Made by a program: the position numbers and the translations under genes. Of a stretch of 43,856 nucleotides of DNA, positions 8,410-15,687 are shown one piece after another (position 1 is the first letter of the stretch; every line of letters begins with the position of its first letter). The stretch is from Candidatus Altarchaeota archaeon (GTDB lineage Archaea; Altiarchaeota; Altiarchaeia; IMC4; QMZM01), in assembly GCA_018897475.1 (NCBI GenBank), contig JAHIKS010000093.1:1-43856 (forward strand), given 5' to 3'. The notes below the pieces were generated by a model that made no database searches, was not told the DNA's origin, and saw only the letters and a list, made by a program, of their open reading frames with translations.

Positions 8410-9197
8410 ATTTCATAACACCTCTCTTTGTAGCCGCAGGCCTCGCATTTCTTACCGGAGCCGTGGGGGCAGATTTCTGGGATTTTTCCCTGAAGGATTT
8501 CTATTATTGCATCCCTTGTATTGATTACCTCACGTCTCAGTTTCTCCGTCGTCATTACCGGCCGTCTCTCCTGGATTCTGGTGTATTCGACGAAGCCATA
8601 GGATATGGGTTCTTTAAGGCCGAATTTGTCCTCAAGGAGCATTGCATAGGCGCACGTCTGGAGGCGGTCGCCTTCCCACACGCCGTCTGACGGCTGGCCC
8701 GTCTTTATCTCTACCGGAACGTATGTCTCATCGAGCATTATCTTGTCGACTCTGCCAGTAATTCCAATGCTGTCTGACCTTATGTAGTACTCGACCTTCC
8801 AGGGAGTTACAAGCTGCAGAGCCTTTTCGATACCAATCTCCTCGACAATAATTCCCAACTTGGTGTTTATGGTTCCAATTTCAGAGAGCACTTCTGCCTT
8901 TATATCCGGAACAAGCGTCTCATAACTGGCGTCCTTCAGCATGTTCTTGTAGATGTGCGGGAAATCCTGCATGATTTGCTCCAATTCCTGTAGAAGGAGC
9001 GCCTCCAGCTCGTGCGGGTGCTGAATTTTCCCGAGAAGCTTCGCCTGCCTCATGCTGAGCTCCTTTCTCACGGCATGCCCAAGGAGGCCTTTGGTCTGCT
9101 CAAGGGTCGGCGCGGCCCTTATTTTCAATACTTTTGAAAAGTAGATGCTTCTGGGACAAAAGGTGTACTGATTCAAAGTAGAGGCATTGACATTCAT
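8406..9197 (-). CDS. Cas4-like RecB-family exonuclease, solitary
   Basis: A 263-residue PD-(D/E)XK nuclease of the Cas4/DUF83 family. The N-terminal FCPR supplies the first iron-sulfur cysteine (Cys14). The catalytic region reads GITGRVDKIML, then VPVEIKTG (Asp and E-x-K), with the helical motif RLQTCAYAMLLED. The C-terminal cluster CPHGSGKKCEACGYKERC gives the remaining cysteines of a 4Fe-4S site. Cas4 proteins trim 3' overhangs of CRISPR prespacers. No CRISPR array or other cas gene is in this window, so a role in general repair or in a distant CRISPR locus is equally possible. The neighbours are ribosomal protein genes. Confidence 0.85.
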   Translation of the reverse strand: MNVNASTLNQYTFCPRSIYFSKVLKIRAAPTLEQTKGLLGHAVRKELSMRQAKLLGKIQHPHELEALLLQELEQIMQDFPHIYKNMLKDASYETLVPDIKAEVLSEIGTINTKLGIIVEEIGIEKALQLVTPWKVEYYIRSDSIGITGRVDKIMLDETYVPVEIKTGQPSDGVWEGDRLQTCAYAMLLEDKFGLKEPISYGFVEYTRIQERRPVMTTEKLRREVINTRDAIIEILQGKIPEICPHGSGKKCEACGYKERCYEI

Positions 9198-9245
9198 CTT
9201 ACAGAACTGATATTCTTAGAAGTAAGATGAGATAAGGGATTAACC

Positions 9246-9404
9246 TTAGACTGATGCCTTAGCAGCCATCTTCTTGTTCTTTCTCCTTATCTTGTCGGTC
9301 TTCCCGCATTTCCTGCACTTTGTTGCCCCCAGTGGGTTCTTTGCGTTGCATTCCATGCAGATTCCCTTGAAGATTCTAATCTCTGCTTCCTTGAATCGTG
9401 CCAT
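9246..9404 (-). CDS. rpl40e: 50S ribosomal protein L40e
   Basis: A 52-residue protein read from ATG at 9404 to TAA at 9246. It begins MARFKEAEIRIFKGICMECN and contains a four-cysteine zinc ribbon, CMEC then CRKC, followed by a basic tail. This matches archaeal L40e in length, in the MARF start and in the cysteine spacing. It is divergent from carB with 71 bases between start codons. That gap is AT-rich and must hold both promoters. Confidence 0.93.
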   Translation of the reverse strand: MARFKEAEIRIFKGICMECNAKNPLGATKCRKCGKTDKIRRKNKKMAAKASV

Positions 9405-9475
9405 TTCAGATATAATTACTATAAAGGGAAGGCATAAAAATGCAGAATTTAAGCCCTCTATCTTAATTTCTTAGG

Positions 9476-10891
9476 ATGGAGAAGCTGGATAAGATACTCA
9501 TCATAGGCTCCGGGCCGATACAGATTGGGCAGGCTGCGGAATTCGACTACAGTGGGAGCCAAGCCTGCCTCTCGCTGAGAGAGGAGGGAAAGACGGTAGT
9601 TCTTGTGAATTCAAACCCCGCCACAATAATGACGGAGCCGGACATTGCAGACATAATCTATATCGAGCCCCTCATCCCCGAGGTGGTTGCTAAGATTATA
9701 GCAAAGGAGAAGCCCGACGGGGTTCTGCCCACGATGGGGGGACAGACCGGCCTGAACCTTGCTTCTGCTCTGGCTGTCATGGGCGTCTTTGACAAGCACA
9801 ATGTAAAGGTTCTTGGAACGCCCATAGAGGCCATAAAGAACGGCGAGGACAGGGACTCATTTGCTAACCTTATGAGGGGGATTAATGAACCAGTGCCCCC
9901 AAGCAAGGCGGTAAATTCGTTCATTGAAGCGAAAGAGGCAGCGGATGAGATTGGCTATCCCGTCATTGTCAGGCCCGCCTACACTCTTGGCGGAGGAGGG
10001 GGCGGCATCGCTGAAAATGAGGAGGAGCTCGGGAGGATAGCGAGACACGGCCTGCAGCTGAGTATGATAAACCAGGTTCTGATTGAGCAGTCGCTCATCG
10101 GCTGGTATGAGTTCGAGTACGAGGTGATGAGAGATTCCGCAGATAACTGTATAACCATATGCTCGATGGAAAACATCGATCCAATGGGTATCCATACCGG
10201 TGAGAGCATAGTCGTTGCTCCAGCCCAAACGCTGAGCGATGTGGACAACCAGATGCTCAGGAGCGCTTCTTTAAAGATTATAAGGGCTCTGGGTGTTGAA
10301 GGGGGCTGCAACATACAGTTTGCCCTGCATCCCGAAACCAGGGAGTATATGGTGATAGAGGTCAATCCCCGGGTTTCAAGATCCTCTGCCTTGGCTTCCA
10401 AGGCAACCGGCTATCCAATAGCGAGAGTCGCAGCAAAGGTTGCCATAGGAAAAACGCTGGACGAGATTCCGAACGAGGTTACCAAGAAGACACCCTCTTC
10501 TTTCGAGCCGTCAATAGACTATATCGTGCTGAAGATCCCGAGATGGCCCTTTGACAAGTTCAGGGACATTGACAGAACAATAGAGACGCAGATGAAAGCC
10601 ACTGGAGAGGTTATGTCCATAGGCAGAACATTCGAGGAGGCGCTGCAGAAGGCGATAAATTCCCTAGACATAGGAAGAGTGGGACTCGGCGGCATGGGCG
10701 AAGAGGACATTGACAGGATTAAGGCAAAGATTGAGGTCCCCAACGACGAGAGGCTTTTCTACATCGTTGATGGCTTCAAGGCAGGGATGACTGTCGATGA
10801 GATTAACCAGCTTTCCCACATCAGCCCATTCTTCCTGGAGAAGATTAAGGGGCTGGTTGATGTTGCTAAGAAGTTCAAAATTGCTATTTAA
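9476..10891 (+). CDS. carB: carbamoyl-phosphate synthetase large subunit, N-terminal half (split CarB)
   Basis: A 471-residue protein covering the first ATP-grasp unit of CarB and the start of the oligomerisation domain. It opens with DKILIIGSGPIQIGQAAEFDYSGSQA, has the glycine-rich ATP-grasp loop TLGGGGGGIAENEEEL, GWYEFEYEVMRDSADNCITICSMENIDPMG, and the metal-binding EVNPRVSRSSALASKATGYPIA. This half makes carboxyphosphate and carbamate from bicarbonate and ammonia. A full-length CarB is about 1,070 residues; this one stops cleanly at KKFKIAI. Split carB genes are known in Methanocaldococcus, so this is probably a natural split. The second half and carA are not in the window. Start ATG is at 9476. 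Confidence 0.92.
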   Translation: MEKLDKILIIGSGPIQIGQAAEFDYSGSQACLSLREEGKTVVLVNSNPATIMTEPDIADIIYIEPLIPEVVAKIIAKEKPDGVLPTMGGQTGLNLASALAVMGVFDKHNVKVLGTPIEAIKNGEDRDSFANLMRGINEPVPPSKAVNSFIEAKEAADEIGYPVIVRPAYTLGGGGGGIAENEEELGRIARHGLQLSMINQVLIEQSLIGWYEFEYEVMRDSADNCITICSMENIDPMGIHTGESIVVAPAQTLSDVDNQMLRSASLKIIRALGVEGGCNIQFALHPETREYMVIEVNPRVSRSSALASKATGYPIARVAAKVAIGKTLDEIPNEVTKKTPSSFEPSIDYIVLKIPRWPFDKFRDIDRTIETQMKATGEVMSIGRTFEEALQKAINSLDIGRVGLGGMGEEDIDRIKAKIEVPNDERLFYIVDGFKAGMTVDEINQLSHISPFFLEKIKGLVDVAKKFKIAI

Positions 10892-10904
10892 CGCCTTGTT
10901 CTGA

Positions 10905-10914
10905 AAATATTATA
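10905..10914 (+). promoter_or_regulatory. candidate TATA box for the initiator tRNA
   Basis: The AT-rich stretch AAATATTATA lies about 40 bases before the mature tRNA 5' end, after the carB stop. Archaeal transcription starts about 25 bases after the TATA box, so a short leader removed by RNase P would be expected. This is inferred from spacing only. Confidence 0.4.
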
Positions 10915-10985
10915 CGCGAGGTTGCTGTTCACCATAGCGAATTTGTATTATATAGCGGGGTTGAGCAGCCAGGAGTGCTCGTCGG

Positions 10986-11021
10986 ACGTATAGAGGTGTT
11001 AAACATGCTCGTGCGGGCGAA
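10986..11021 (+). other. tRNA intron 1, position 30/31 (36 nt)
   Basis: This segment separates anticodon-stem bases 30 and 31. The four-pair central helix is CGTC (10980-10983) with GGCG (11016-11019), including one G-T pair. The 3-nt bulges are GGA (10984-10986) and AAG (11020-11022), each cut after the second base. The inner helix is CGTA (10987-10990) with TGCG (11012-11015). An outer helix is lacking, as in relaxed motifs. The splice restores the TCGGG/CCCGA anticodon stem exactly. Confidence 0.85.
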
Positions 11022-11028
11022 GCTCATA

Positions 11029-11069
11029 TGAGGGTTTAAACCAATCGTGAGAAAAAGCGCTTCTGAGAG
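11029..11069 (+). other. tRNA intron 2, canonical position 37/38 (41 nt)
   Basis: Central helix CTCA (11023-11026) pairs with TGAG (11064-11067). The bulges are TAT (11027-11029) and AGA (11068-11070). The inner helix begins GAGG (11030-11033) against CTTC (11060-11063), with one G-T pair. Cutting after the second base of each bulge leaves the loop CTCATAA with the CAT anticodon. This is the standard archaeal tRNA intron position. Confidence 0.9.
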
Positions 11070-11091
11070 ACCCGAAGGTCCGAGGTTCAAA

Positions 11092-11124
11092 ATAAGATAA
11101 GGTGAAAGCCATATTTTAGGAAAA
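11092..11124 (+). other. tRNA intron 3, T-loop position 59/60 (33 nt)
   Basis: The T stem CGAGG (11081-11085) and CCTCG (11126-11130) acts as outer helix. TTC (11086-11088) pairs with GAA (11120-11122); the fourth position of the central helix is an A-G mismatch. The bulges are AAA (11090-11092) and AAT (11123-11125). A seven-pair inner helix, TAAGATA with TATTTTA, closes the intron loop. Removal yields the standard T loop TTCAAAT. Confidence 0.85.
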
Positions 11125-11138
11125 TCCTCGCCCCGCTA

Positions 11139-11155
11139 TATTTTTCTTTTTATTT
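11139..11155 (+). terminator. T-rich terminator after the initiator tRNA
   Basis: A run of mainly T (TTTTTCTTTTTATTT within it) directly follows the discriminator base. T-rich tracts end transcription in archaea. The placement right after a structured RNA supports this reading. Confidence 0.6.
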
Positions 11156-11241
11156 AACTGGATTTATGCTTGTTTCGCTTAGTTAAACCCGCTACTTTTT
11201 TATTATACCCGCTATTTATGGATTGAATAAGATATATAACT

Positions 11242-12021
11242 ATGAAGAATGGTGATTACACGCAAGAGGAAGATGTCATTATCACAAGAATGAGGTCAGA
11301 AGGGAATAAGAACCATGGGATCGCCCTAAGACTTGATAGAAGCCTGGATAGCATAAAGGGAAGGGCTCGATACCTGATAAAGAAGGGATTAATAAAATCA
11401 CGGGGTACAGCTAATGGTAGGTATCCGGAAGGTCGAAAATTGCGCAAATGGACAGATGAAGATATCAAGAAATTTAAGCAATTAAGAGGTTCTGGAAAAC
11501 CGTATGCAGAGATTGCTAAAGAACTTGGTAGAACGGTTGATGCCATACAGCAAACTGCTATTAGATTGATGAGGAAGGATGATACTCTATCCAGCCGAAA
11601 TACTCCAACGGATACAAAAATCTATAATCTTAACTCAGAGTTGGCCAAAATAGGCCTTATGTTGTGGTGGGCCGAAGGAACAAAGGGAGGACACAGTGTT
11701 CAGTTTGTTAATTCCTCTCCAGACATGATTAAAGTCTACATGCGTTTCTTGCGCGAGATTGGTGCAGATATCAGCAGATTGAGAGTAAGGATTAAGGTCA
11801 TGAACTCGTCGCAGGTTGAAGAATGTCAAGGGTACTGGTCAAAGGTAGCAAAAATACCAATAAATAACTTTACGAAACCAATAGTTCGAGGTAAAAAGAT
11901 AGATGATGCCTACAAAGAGCATAAGGGATGTCTCACCATAACATACTTCTCAAGCAATCTCAAGAGGCAGATGGAAGCGAAGATAGATGAGATTAAGGAG
12001 GAGATATTGAAACAAAGTTAG
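11242..12021 (+). CDS. LAGLIDADG-like protein with two N-terminal helix-turn-helix domains
   Basis: A 259-residue protein. Residues about 5-47 and 67-112 are two similar Myb/SANT-like HTH units (YTQEEDVIITRMRSEG...IALRLDRSLDSIKGRARYL and KWTDEDIKKFKQL...IAKELGRTVDAIQQTAIRL). From about residue 130 the sequence LAKIGLMLWWAEGTKGGHSVQFVNSSPDMIKVYMRFLREIG resembles the first LAGLIDADG helix and following strands of compact homing-endonuclease-like proteins. It ends with a strand and helix, GCLTITYFSSNLKRQMEAKIDEI. It may cut DNA, or be a former homing enzyme now used as a DNA-binding protein. It sits about 100 bases after the three-intron tRNA. Its TAG stop lies in a copy of the 12-mer repeat. 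Confidence 0.65.
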   Translation: MKNGDYTQEEDVIITRMRSEGNKNHGIALRLDRSLDSIKGRARYLIKKGLIKSRGTANGRYPEGRKLRKWTDEDIKKFKQLRGSGKPYAEIAKELGRTVDAIQQTAIRLMRKDDTLSSRNTPTDTKIYNLNSELAKIGLMLWWAEGTKGGHSVQFVNSSPDMIKVYMRFLREIGADISRLRVRIKVMNSSQVEECQGYWSKVAKIPINNFTKPIVRGKKIDDAYKEHKGCLTITYFSSNLKRQMEAKIDEIKEEILKQS

Positions 12022-12028
12022 ACACTAC
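12017..12028 (-). repeat. 12-mer repeat (GTAGTGTCTAAC variant) at convergent stop codons
   Basis: On the minus strand this reads GTAGTGTCTAAC, one base from the consensus GTAGTGCCTAAC. It holds the TAG stop of the presenilin-like gene (minus strand, 12025-12027) and, on the other strand, the TAG stop of the LAGLIDADG-like gene (12019-12021). A T-rich stretch follows on the minus strand. Confidence 0.75.
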
Positions 12029-12819
12029 AAAACCATCAAGCTAACCCCAAACCCCACAATCAGCCCCGCGCAGATTGGGGGCAATGCTGGAAGAGCGCAC
12101 TCCTTCTTGTTCAGGATGTAGACGAAGAGAAGAGCTATGCCGATTAATCCCCCGGCTGCTGTAATAATGGCGTTCGTGAAGGAGTAATCTCTCAGCACAG
12201 AGACCGAGAAGATGAGTGGAACTGCCAGGTCTCCTGTTCCAAGACCGAGGAACCTGTCGCCGAAAGGGATTGCGAACATCAGCGGTATTTTATCCTTTGC
12301 TCCCTCAGCCAGGGTTATCATGTGCTTCGTGCCGAATACAGCAACGAGGTCGTAGGCTGAGAGGATTAGGATGAGTATGAGAGCAGGAATGAATGCGATT
12401 GAGGACCCAAAGAGCGCCCCGATGCCCGGAATCGTGAAGATAAGGACTATGTTCATGACTGCCGGGTTCTTGCTCTTCCAGATTGAGAGGATAAAGAGAG
12501 CTGCCGCCAGAAGCAGGCCAATAACGCCGAATAGAAACCAGAGCGTGAAGGAAAGACCGATTAGCAGAAAAAAGAACGACATGATTCTTATGATAAAATA
12601 GAGCCCGAATTTCAGCAGCAGGAGAAGTATTCCTGTCCCGATGAGGATGTAGACGAAGATGGTCAATGAGGTGAGGGGGTTTTCTGGTTCCTCTACCACA
12701 GGGAGAATCTCCCCAGACTCTATCTTCTCTATCAGCTCGTGGCCTATCTGCAGGCCCATCAGCTGAATGGAAACATAAAGAAGGATTATCAGTATCAGAG
12801 GCTCGTATTTCATTCTCAT
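12025..12819 (-). CDS. presenilin-like intramembrane aspartyl protease (A22 family)
   Basis: A 264-residue polytopic membrane protein with about eight to nine hydrophobic helices. The catalytic aspartates of GxGD proteases are in SAYDLVAVF (Asp157) and GLGTGDLAV (Asp197). The conserved PAL motif appears near the C-terminus in CALPALPP. The family cuts transmembrane helices, including remnant signal peptides. The start overlaps the MCM stop by four bases, so the two form a transcription unit. Its stop codon lies inside a copy of the 12-mer repeat. Confidence 0.9.
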   Translation of the reverse strand: MRMKYEPLILIILLYVSIQLMGLQIGHELIEKIESGEILPVVEEPENPLTSLTIFVYILIGTGILLLLLKFGLYFIIRIMSFFFLLIGLSFTLWFLFGVIGLLLAAALFILSIWKSKNPAVMNIVLIFTIPGIGALFGSSIAFIPALILILILSAYDLVAVFGTKHMITLAEGAKDKIPLMFAIPFGDRFLGLGTGDLAVPLIFSVSVLRDYSFTNAIITAAGGLIGIALLFVYILNKKECALPALPPICAGLIVGFGVSLMVL

Positions 12820-14840
12820 CTATGTTCTGTGAACATGAACCTGCCGTGCCTTGGCTCATATATTATTCCCTTATTTTTCAGCTCATTTATTATCTTCTCT
12901 GCCTTGAACTTGTCTATCTCCTTGCCTTCTGCCTCTCTCAGAACGTCATCCATATGAGCAGAGCCGTCGCCGCTTTCGGCAAGAAGCCCCCTTATGATGT
13001 CCTCCATCAGCTTTATCTTGTCCCTGTCTGATTTTGGATATTCCGCGCCGATTCTGTCGATGTCTATCTCTCCTGTTGCGGCATCATAGGCAACTTCCCT
13101 CAACACAAAGTTTGTGAGCCTTATTGCCCTGTCCGCGTCGCTGACCGTTACCGTATCACTCAACCTTATCTTTGCTGATGCCTCTGCCAGCCTTACCAGT
13201 GCTTCCAGTTGCCTTGGGGTTGCCCTTACTGTTTCCTGGCTCCCGCCCCTCAAATCCACATAGTACGCCTTTATCTTCTCCGCCGCATCATCTGTCATGA
13301 CGGGACGTATGTTCTTGCGTGAATATGCTATGTACTTCATGAACAGTTCCGTGTTGATCGCCGGCTGTATTTCTGCGGCTTCCTCCGGCGTCTTGTGCAT
13401 CTTGAGCATGTGGTCTGCTATCTCTGCGTCCTTCTCCTTGTCGACTATGTCGCGGATTGGGAAAATGAGGTCAAATCTGCTTAGTAGGGTTGGGGGGATA
13501 TCGAACTGCTCGCCCAGCGGCTTGTAGCTGTCAAACCTGCTGAATTTTGGATTCGATGCTGCAAGGACCGCAGTATTTGCAATGAATCGTGTAACCATCC
13601 CTGCCTTCGCCACTGAGATTGTCTGCTGCTCCATTGCCTCGTGCATAGCACTTCTGTCTTCCTTGTCCATCTTGTCGAACTCGTCGATGCAAACCACGCC
13701 GCCCCCGGCCAACACAAGGGCCCCTGCCTTCAGGGTCCATCCACCCTCACCGAAGTCGTCCTTCTCTGCCGTGGCTGTGAGACCCGCCCCGGTTGTGCCT
13801 TTGCCGGTAACATAGATGCTCTTTGGTGCTACCTGGTTAACATACTGGAGAAGTCTCGACTTTGCAACTCCGGGGTCTCCCACAAGGAGCAGATGTATAT
13901 CGGGTCTTAGTGCGGTTCCATCTGGAAGCCTCTTCCTTCCCCTTCCGCCAAAGAGCTGTAATGCGATGGCTTCCTTGACCTCGTTGTAGCCCCAGATTCC
14001 GGGGGCGATTGATGCTATTACATGGTCATGAATCTTGGGGTCCTTGGCAAGCTTCTTAATCTCCCTCTCTTCTTTCTTGCTAATTTCAATGTCCTCGAAC
14101 TCCCTGGCTATTCCCTCGATGTTGTTGCCTTCAATATATTTGAGGTAGACCGAACCGCCTTTCTTCGGGGGGAGGAGTCTCATGATGCCGGTAACTACAA
14201 CCCGGTCTCCTGCACAGACCGCATCGGTCAAATCATCCTCCACCCACACCTCTATCCTTCTCGCTTCCGCCCCTCCCTTGAGCATCTCCAGGGGCTCCTG
14301 AATCTCCAGCTTCTGAATGTCTGTAAGTTTTGACTCCTCAGGTACAAAACGAAATTCCCGTCTTTTACAGTTATTGCAGAACGGGGGCTGCTGCAGAAAT
14401 CTTGTCACCTGCGGCTCATCGTGCGATTCATTGCATTTGTTGCAGTAGAATCTGCCGATTTCAATCTTCGGGAAGATATCGGTAATCTTGTTCACGAGGC
14501 CATCGAGGGCCATCATAGCCCCTACATTTTTGGACCTGAGTTCTCTAACGAGAATAGTATAGCCCTTCTCCTTGGGGATGTTATAGAAACGGACGTTTAT
14601 CCTGAGGTCGTCCATTAGTTCTGGCGCAACCGAGATTTTTTCCTTCAGAAAAGTCTGGAGGATTTCTAGTGTATCGTCGGGTTTCGCGATGAGCCCCTCA
14701 GCAAGCCCGTGGTCGAATTTCTCAAGCTCTTCGTAATTGATGAGGAGGCTTTTTACTTCAGGGTAAATCTCAGCAACCTTGTTTATGTCATTGGACTTCT
14801 TGTTCAGAAACTCTCCGAGTTTCTCGCTGGCTTTTTCCAT
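12816..14840 (-). CDS. mcm: MCM replicative DNA helicase
   Basis: A 674-residue AAA+ helicase of normal archaeal length. The N-terminal domain carries a zinc site, FYCNKCNES followed by PPFCNNCKRREF. The AAA+ core has Walker A GDPGVAKSRLLQY, Walker B VVCIDEFDKM, sensor-1 AASNPKF and the arginine-finger segment LLSRFDLIFPI. A C-terminal winged-helix domain follows (GLLAESGDGSAHMDDVLREAEGKEIDKFKAEKIINELKNKG). The protein unwinds DNA at the replication fork as a hexamer. There is no intein. It is probably transcribed with the presenilin-like gene downstream. Confidence 0.96.
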   Translation of the reverse strand: MEKASEKLGEFLNKKSNDINKVAEIYPEVKSLLINYEELEKFDHGLAEGLIAKPDDTLEILQTFLKEKISVAPELMDDLRINVRFYNIPKEKGYTILVRELRSKNVGAMMALDGLVNKITDIFPKIEIGRFYCNKCNESHDEPQVTRFLQQPPFCNNCKRREFRFVPEESKLTDIQKLEIQEPLEMLKGGAEARRIEVWVEDDLTDAVCAGDRVVVTGIMRLLPPKKGGSVYLKYIEGNNIEGIAREFEDIEISKKEEREIKKLAKDPKIHDHVIASIAPGIWGYNEVKEAIALQLFGGRGRKRLPDGTALRPDIHLLLVGDPGVAKSRLLQYVNQVAPKSIYVTGKGTTGAGLTATAEKDDFGEGGWTLKAGALVLAGGGVVCIDEFDKMDKEDRSAMHEAMEQQTISVAKAGMVTRFIANTAVLAASNPKFSRFDSYKPLGEQFDIPPTLLSRFDLIFPIRDIVDKEKDAEIADHMLKMHKTPEEAAEIQPAINTELFMKYIAYSRKNIRPVMTDDAAEKIKAYYVDLRGGSQETVRATPRQLEALVRLAEASAKIRLSDTVTVSDADRAIRLTNFVLREVAYDAATGEIDIDRIGAEYPKSDRDKIKLMEDIIRGLLAESGDGSAHMDDVLREAEGKEIDKFKAEKIINELKNKGIIYEPRHGRFMFTEHR

Positions 14841-14953
14841 CTTGCTGAAATTTCAGGAGGATTAAGATAATAGGGTCACTTGGTAAAAAGGCAATTCAGA
14901 GTTCCCTGGGGTTTTCATCCTTGTAGACAATTGTCGATTTTTATCCAAGTAGG

Positions 14954-14963
14954 TATTTATACA
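14954..14963 (+). promoter_or_regulatory. TATA box for the HTH regulator and mevalonate block
   Basis: TATTTATACA lies about 25-30 bases before the TTG start at 14988. That is the spacing expected for a leaderless archaeal transcript, and no ribosome-binding site is seen before the TTG. Confidence 0.55.
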
Positions 14964-14987
14964 TCTGCGGATAATTAATGCTATGAA

Positions 14988-15686
14988 TTGGACTCCAAAA
15001 GCGAAATTACAAGAAAAATAGCCGGCGAGATTGTGCTGGCAGATGCGCCAGGGAAGTCGATGAGGAAGTGGCGCGAGATCTTCGGTATCAAGCAAAATAG
15101 CCTTGCGCAAAAGCTTGGGATCTCAGCCTCGGTAATCTCGGACTACGAGTCCGGGAGGAGGAAATCCCCCGGTATTGGATTCGTAAGGAGGTTCATAAAC
15201 GCTTTGATTCAGGAGGACATTAAGGGCAGAGGGGGGTTAACTAAGATGCTCTCCCCAACCAAGAAATCGGAGGCAATTCTCGACCTGCGGGAATTCTTGA
15301 CTCCGCTCCCAATAAAAAAGTTTATAAAGGCGGTAGATGGCAGAGTCATTGTAAGGGGAAATATGAAGGGAAGTGCAATATGGGGGTATACCGTTATTGA
15401 TTCGATAAAGGCAATACTTGAGCTCTCCGAGACGGATTTCATGGACCTCTATGGAGCAAACACGGAAAGAGCGTTAGTATTCACAAAGGTTCATACGGGA
15501 AGGTCACCTATGATAGCGATAAAGGTAACCTCGCCTAAGCCCTCGTTGGTAATACTCCACGGCCTGAAGGCCGGAAACGTGGACAAGCTAGCGGCGGGAA
15601 TAGCAAAGAATGAGGACATACCACTTGTCGTTTCGAATATTGACTCAGAGGAGGAATTGACTAATAAACTGAGAAAGCTCGCATAA
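14988..15686 (+). CDS. archaeal HTH transcriptional regulator upstream of mevalonate genes
   Basis: A 232-residue protein. Residues about 25-75 form a Cro/CI-type HTH: MRKWREIFGIKQNSLAQKLGISASVISDYESGRRKSPGI. The remaining C-terminal region is a conserved alpha/beta domain of unknown ligand (GSAIWGYTVIDSIKAILELSETDFMDLYGANTERALVFTKVHTGRSPMIAIKV). The only workable start in frame is TTG at 14988: a stop lies just upstream, and the two nearby ATGs are out of frame. The HMG-CoA synthase gene follows after one base, and regulators of this type often sit beside these genes in archaea, so control of isoprenoid synthesis is likely but not shown. Confidence 0.75.
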   Translation: MDSKSEITRKIAGEIVLADAPGKSMRKWREIFGIKQNSLAQKLGISASVISDYESGRRKSPGIGFVRRFINALIQEDIKGRGGLTKMLSPTKKSEAILDLREFLTPLPIKKFIKAVDGRVIVRGNMKGSAIWGYTVIDSIKAILELSETDFMDLYGANTERALVFTKVHTGRSPMIAIKVTSPKPSLVILHGLKAGNVDKLAAGIAKNEDIPLVVSNIDSEEELTNKLRKLA

Positions 15687-15687
15687 A

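Larger units (their letters stand above)
10954..11138 (+). tRNA. initiator tRNA-Met(CAU) with three introns
   Basis: The exons fold into a 75-nt initiator tRNA. Acceptor strands are AGCGGGG (10954-10960) and CCCCGCT (11131-11137), with A at 11138. The A1-U72 pair is typical of archaeal initiators. The D stem is GAGC/GCTC. The anticodon stem is TCGG plus G at 11022 against CCCGA at 11071-11075, giving the three G-C pairs that mark initiators. The anticodon CAT is at 11025-11027 in loop CTCATAA. The T stem is CGAGG/CCTCG with loop TTCAAAT. Three segments must be removed: 10986-11021 (position 30/31), 11029-11069 (canonical 37/38) and 11092-11124 (59/60). Each is flanked by a bulge-helix-bulge structure. 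A T-rich run follows at 11139. Confidence 0.92.

Noticed and set aside
8406..9404. Defence island around the Cas4-like gene
   Set aside because: Flanking genes are ribosomal proteins, SppA and carB. No other defence or mobile gene is adjacent.
10954..11138. Two overlapping tRNA fragments or a tRNA pseudogene
   Set aside because: All stems pair perfectly after intron removal, and bulge-helix-bulge motifs mark every junction. A decayed gene would not keep these.
12816..14840. Long open frames on the plus strand opposite MCM
   Set aside because: They have no family motifs and follow the codon periodicity of the MCM gene on the other strand.
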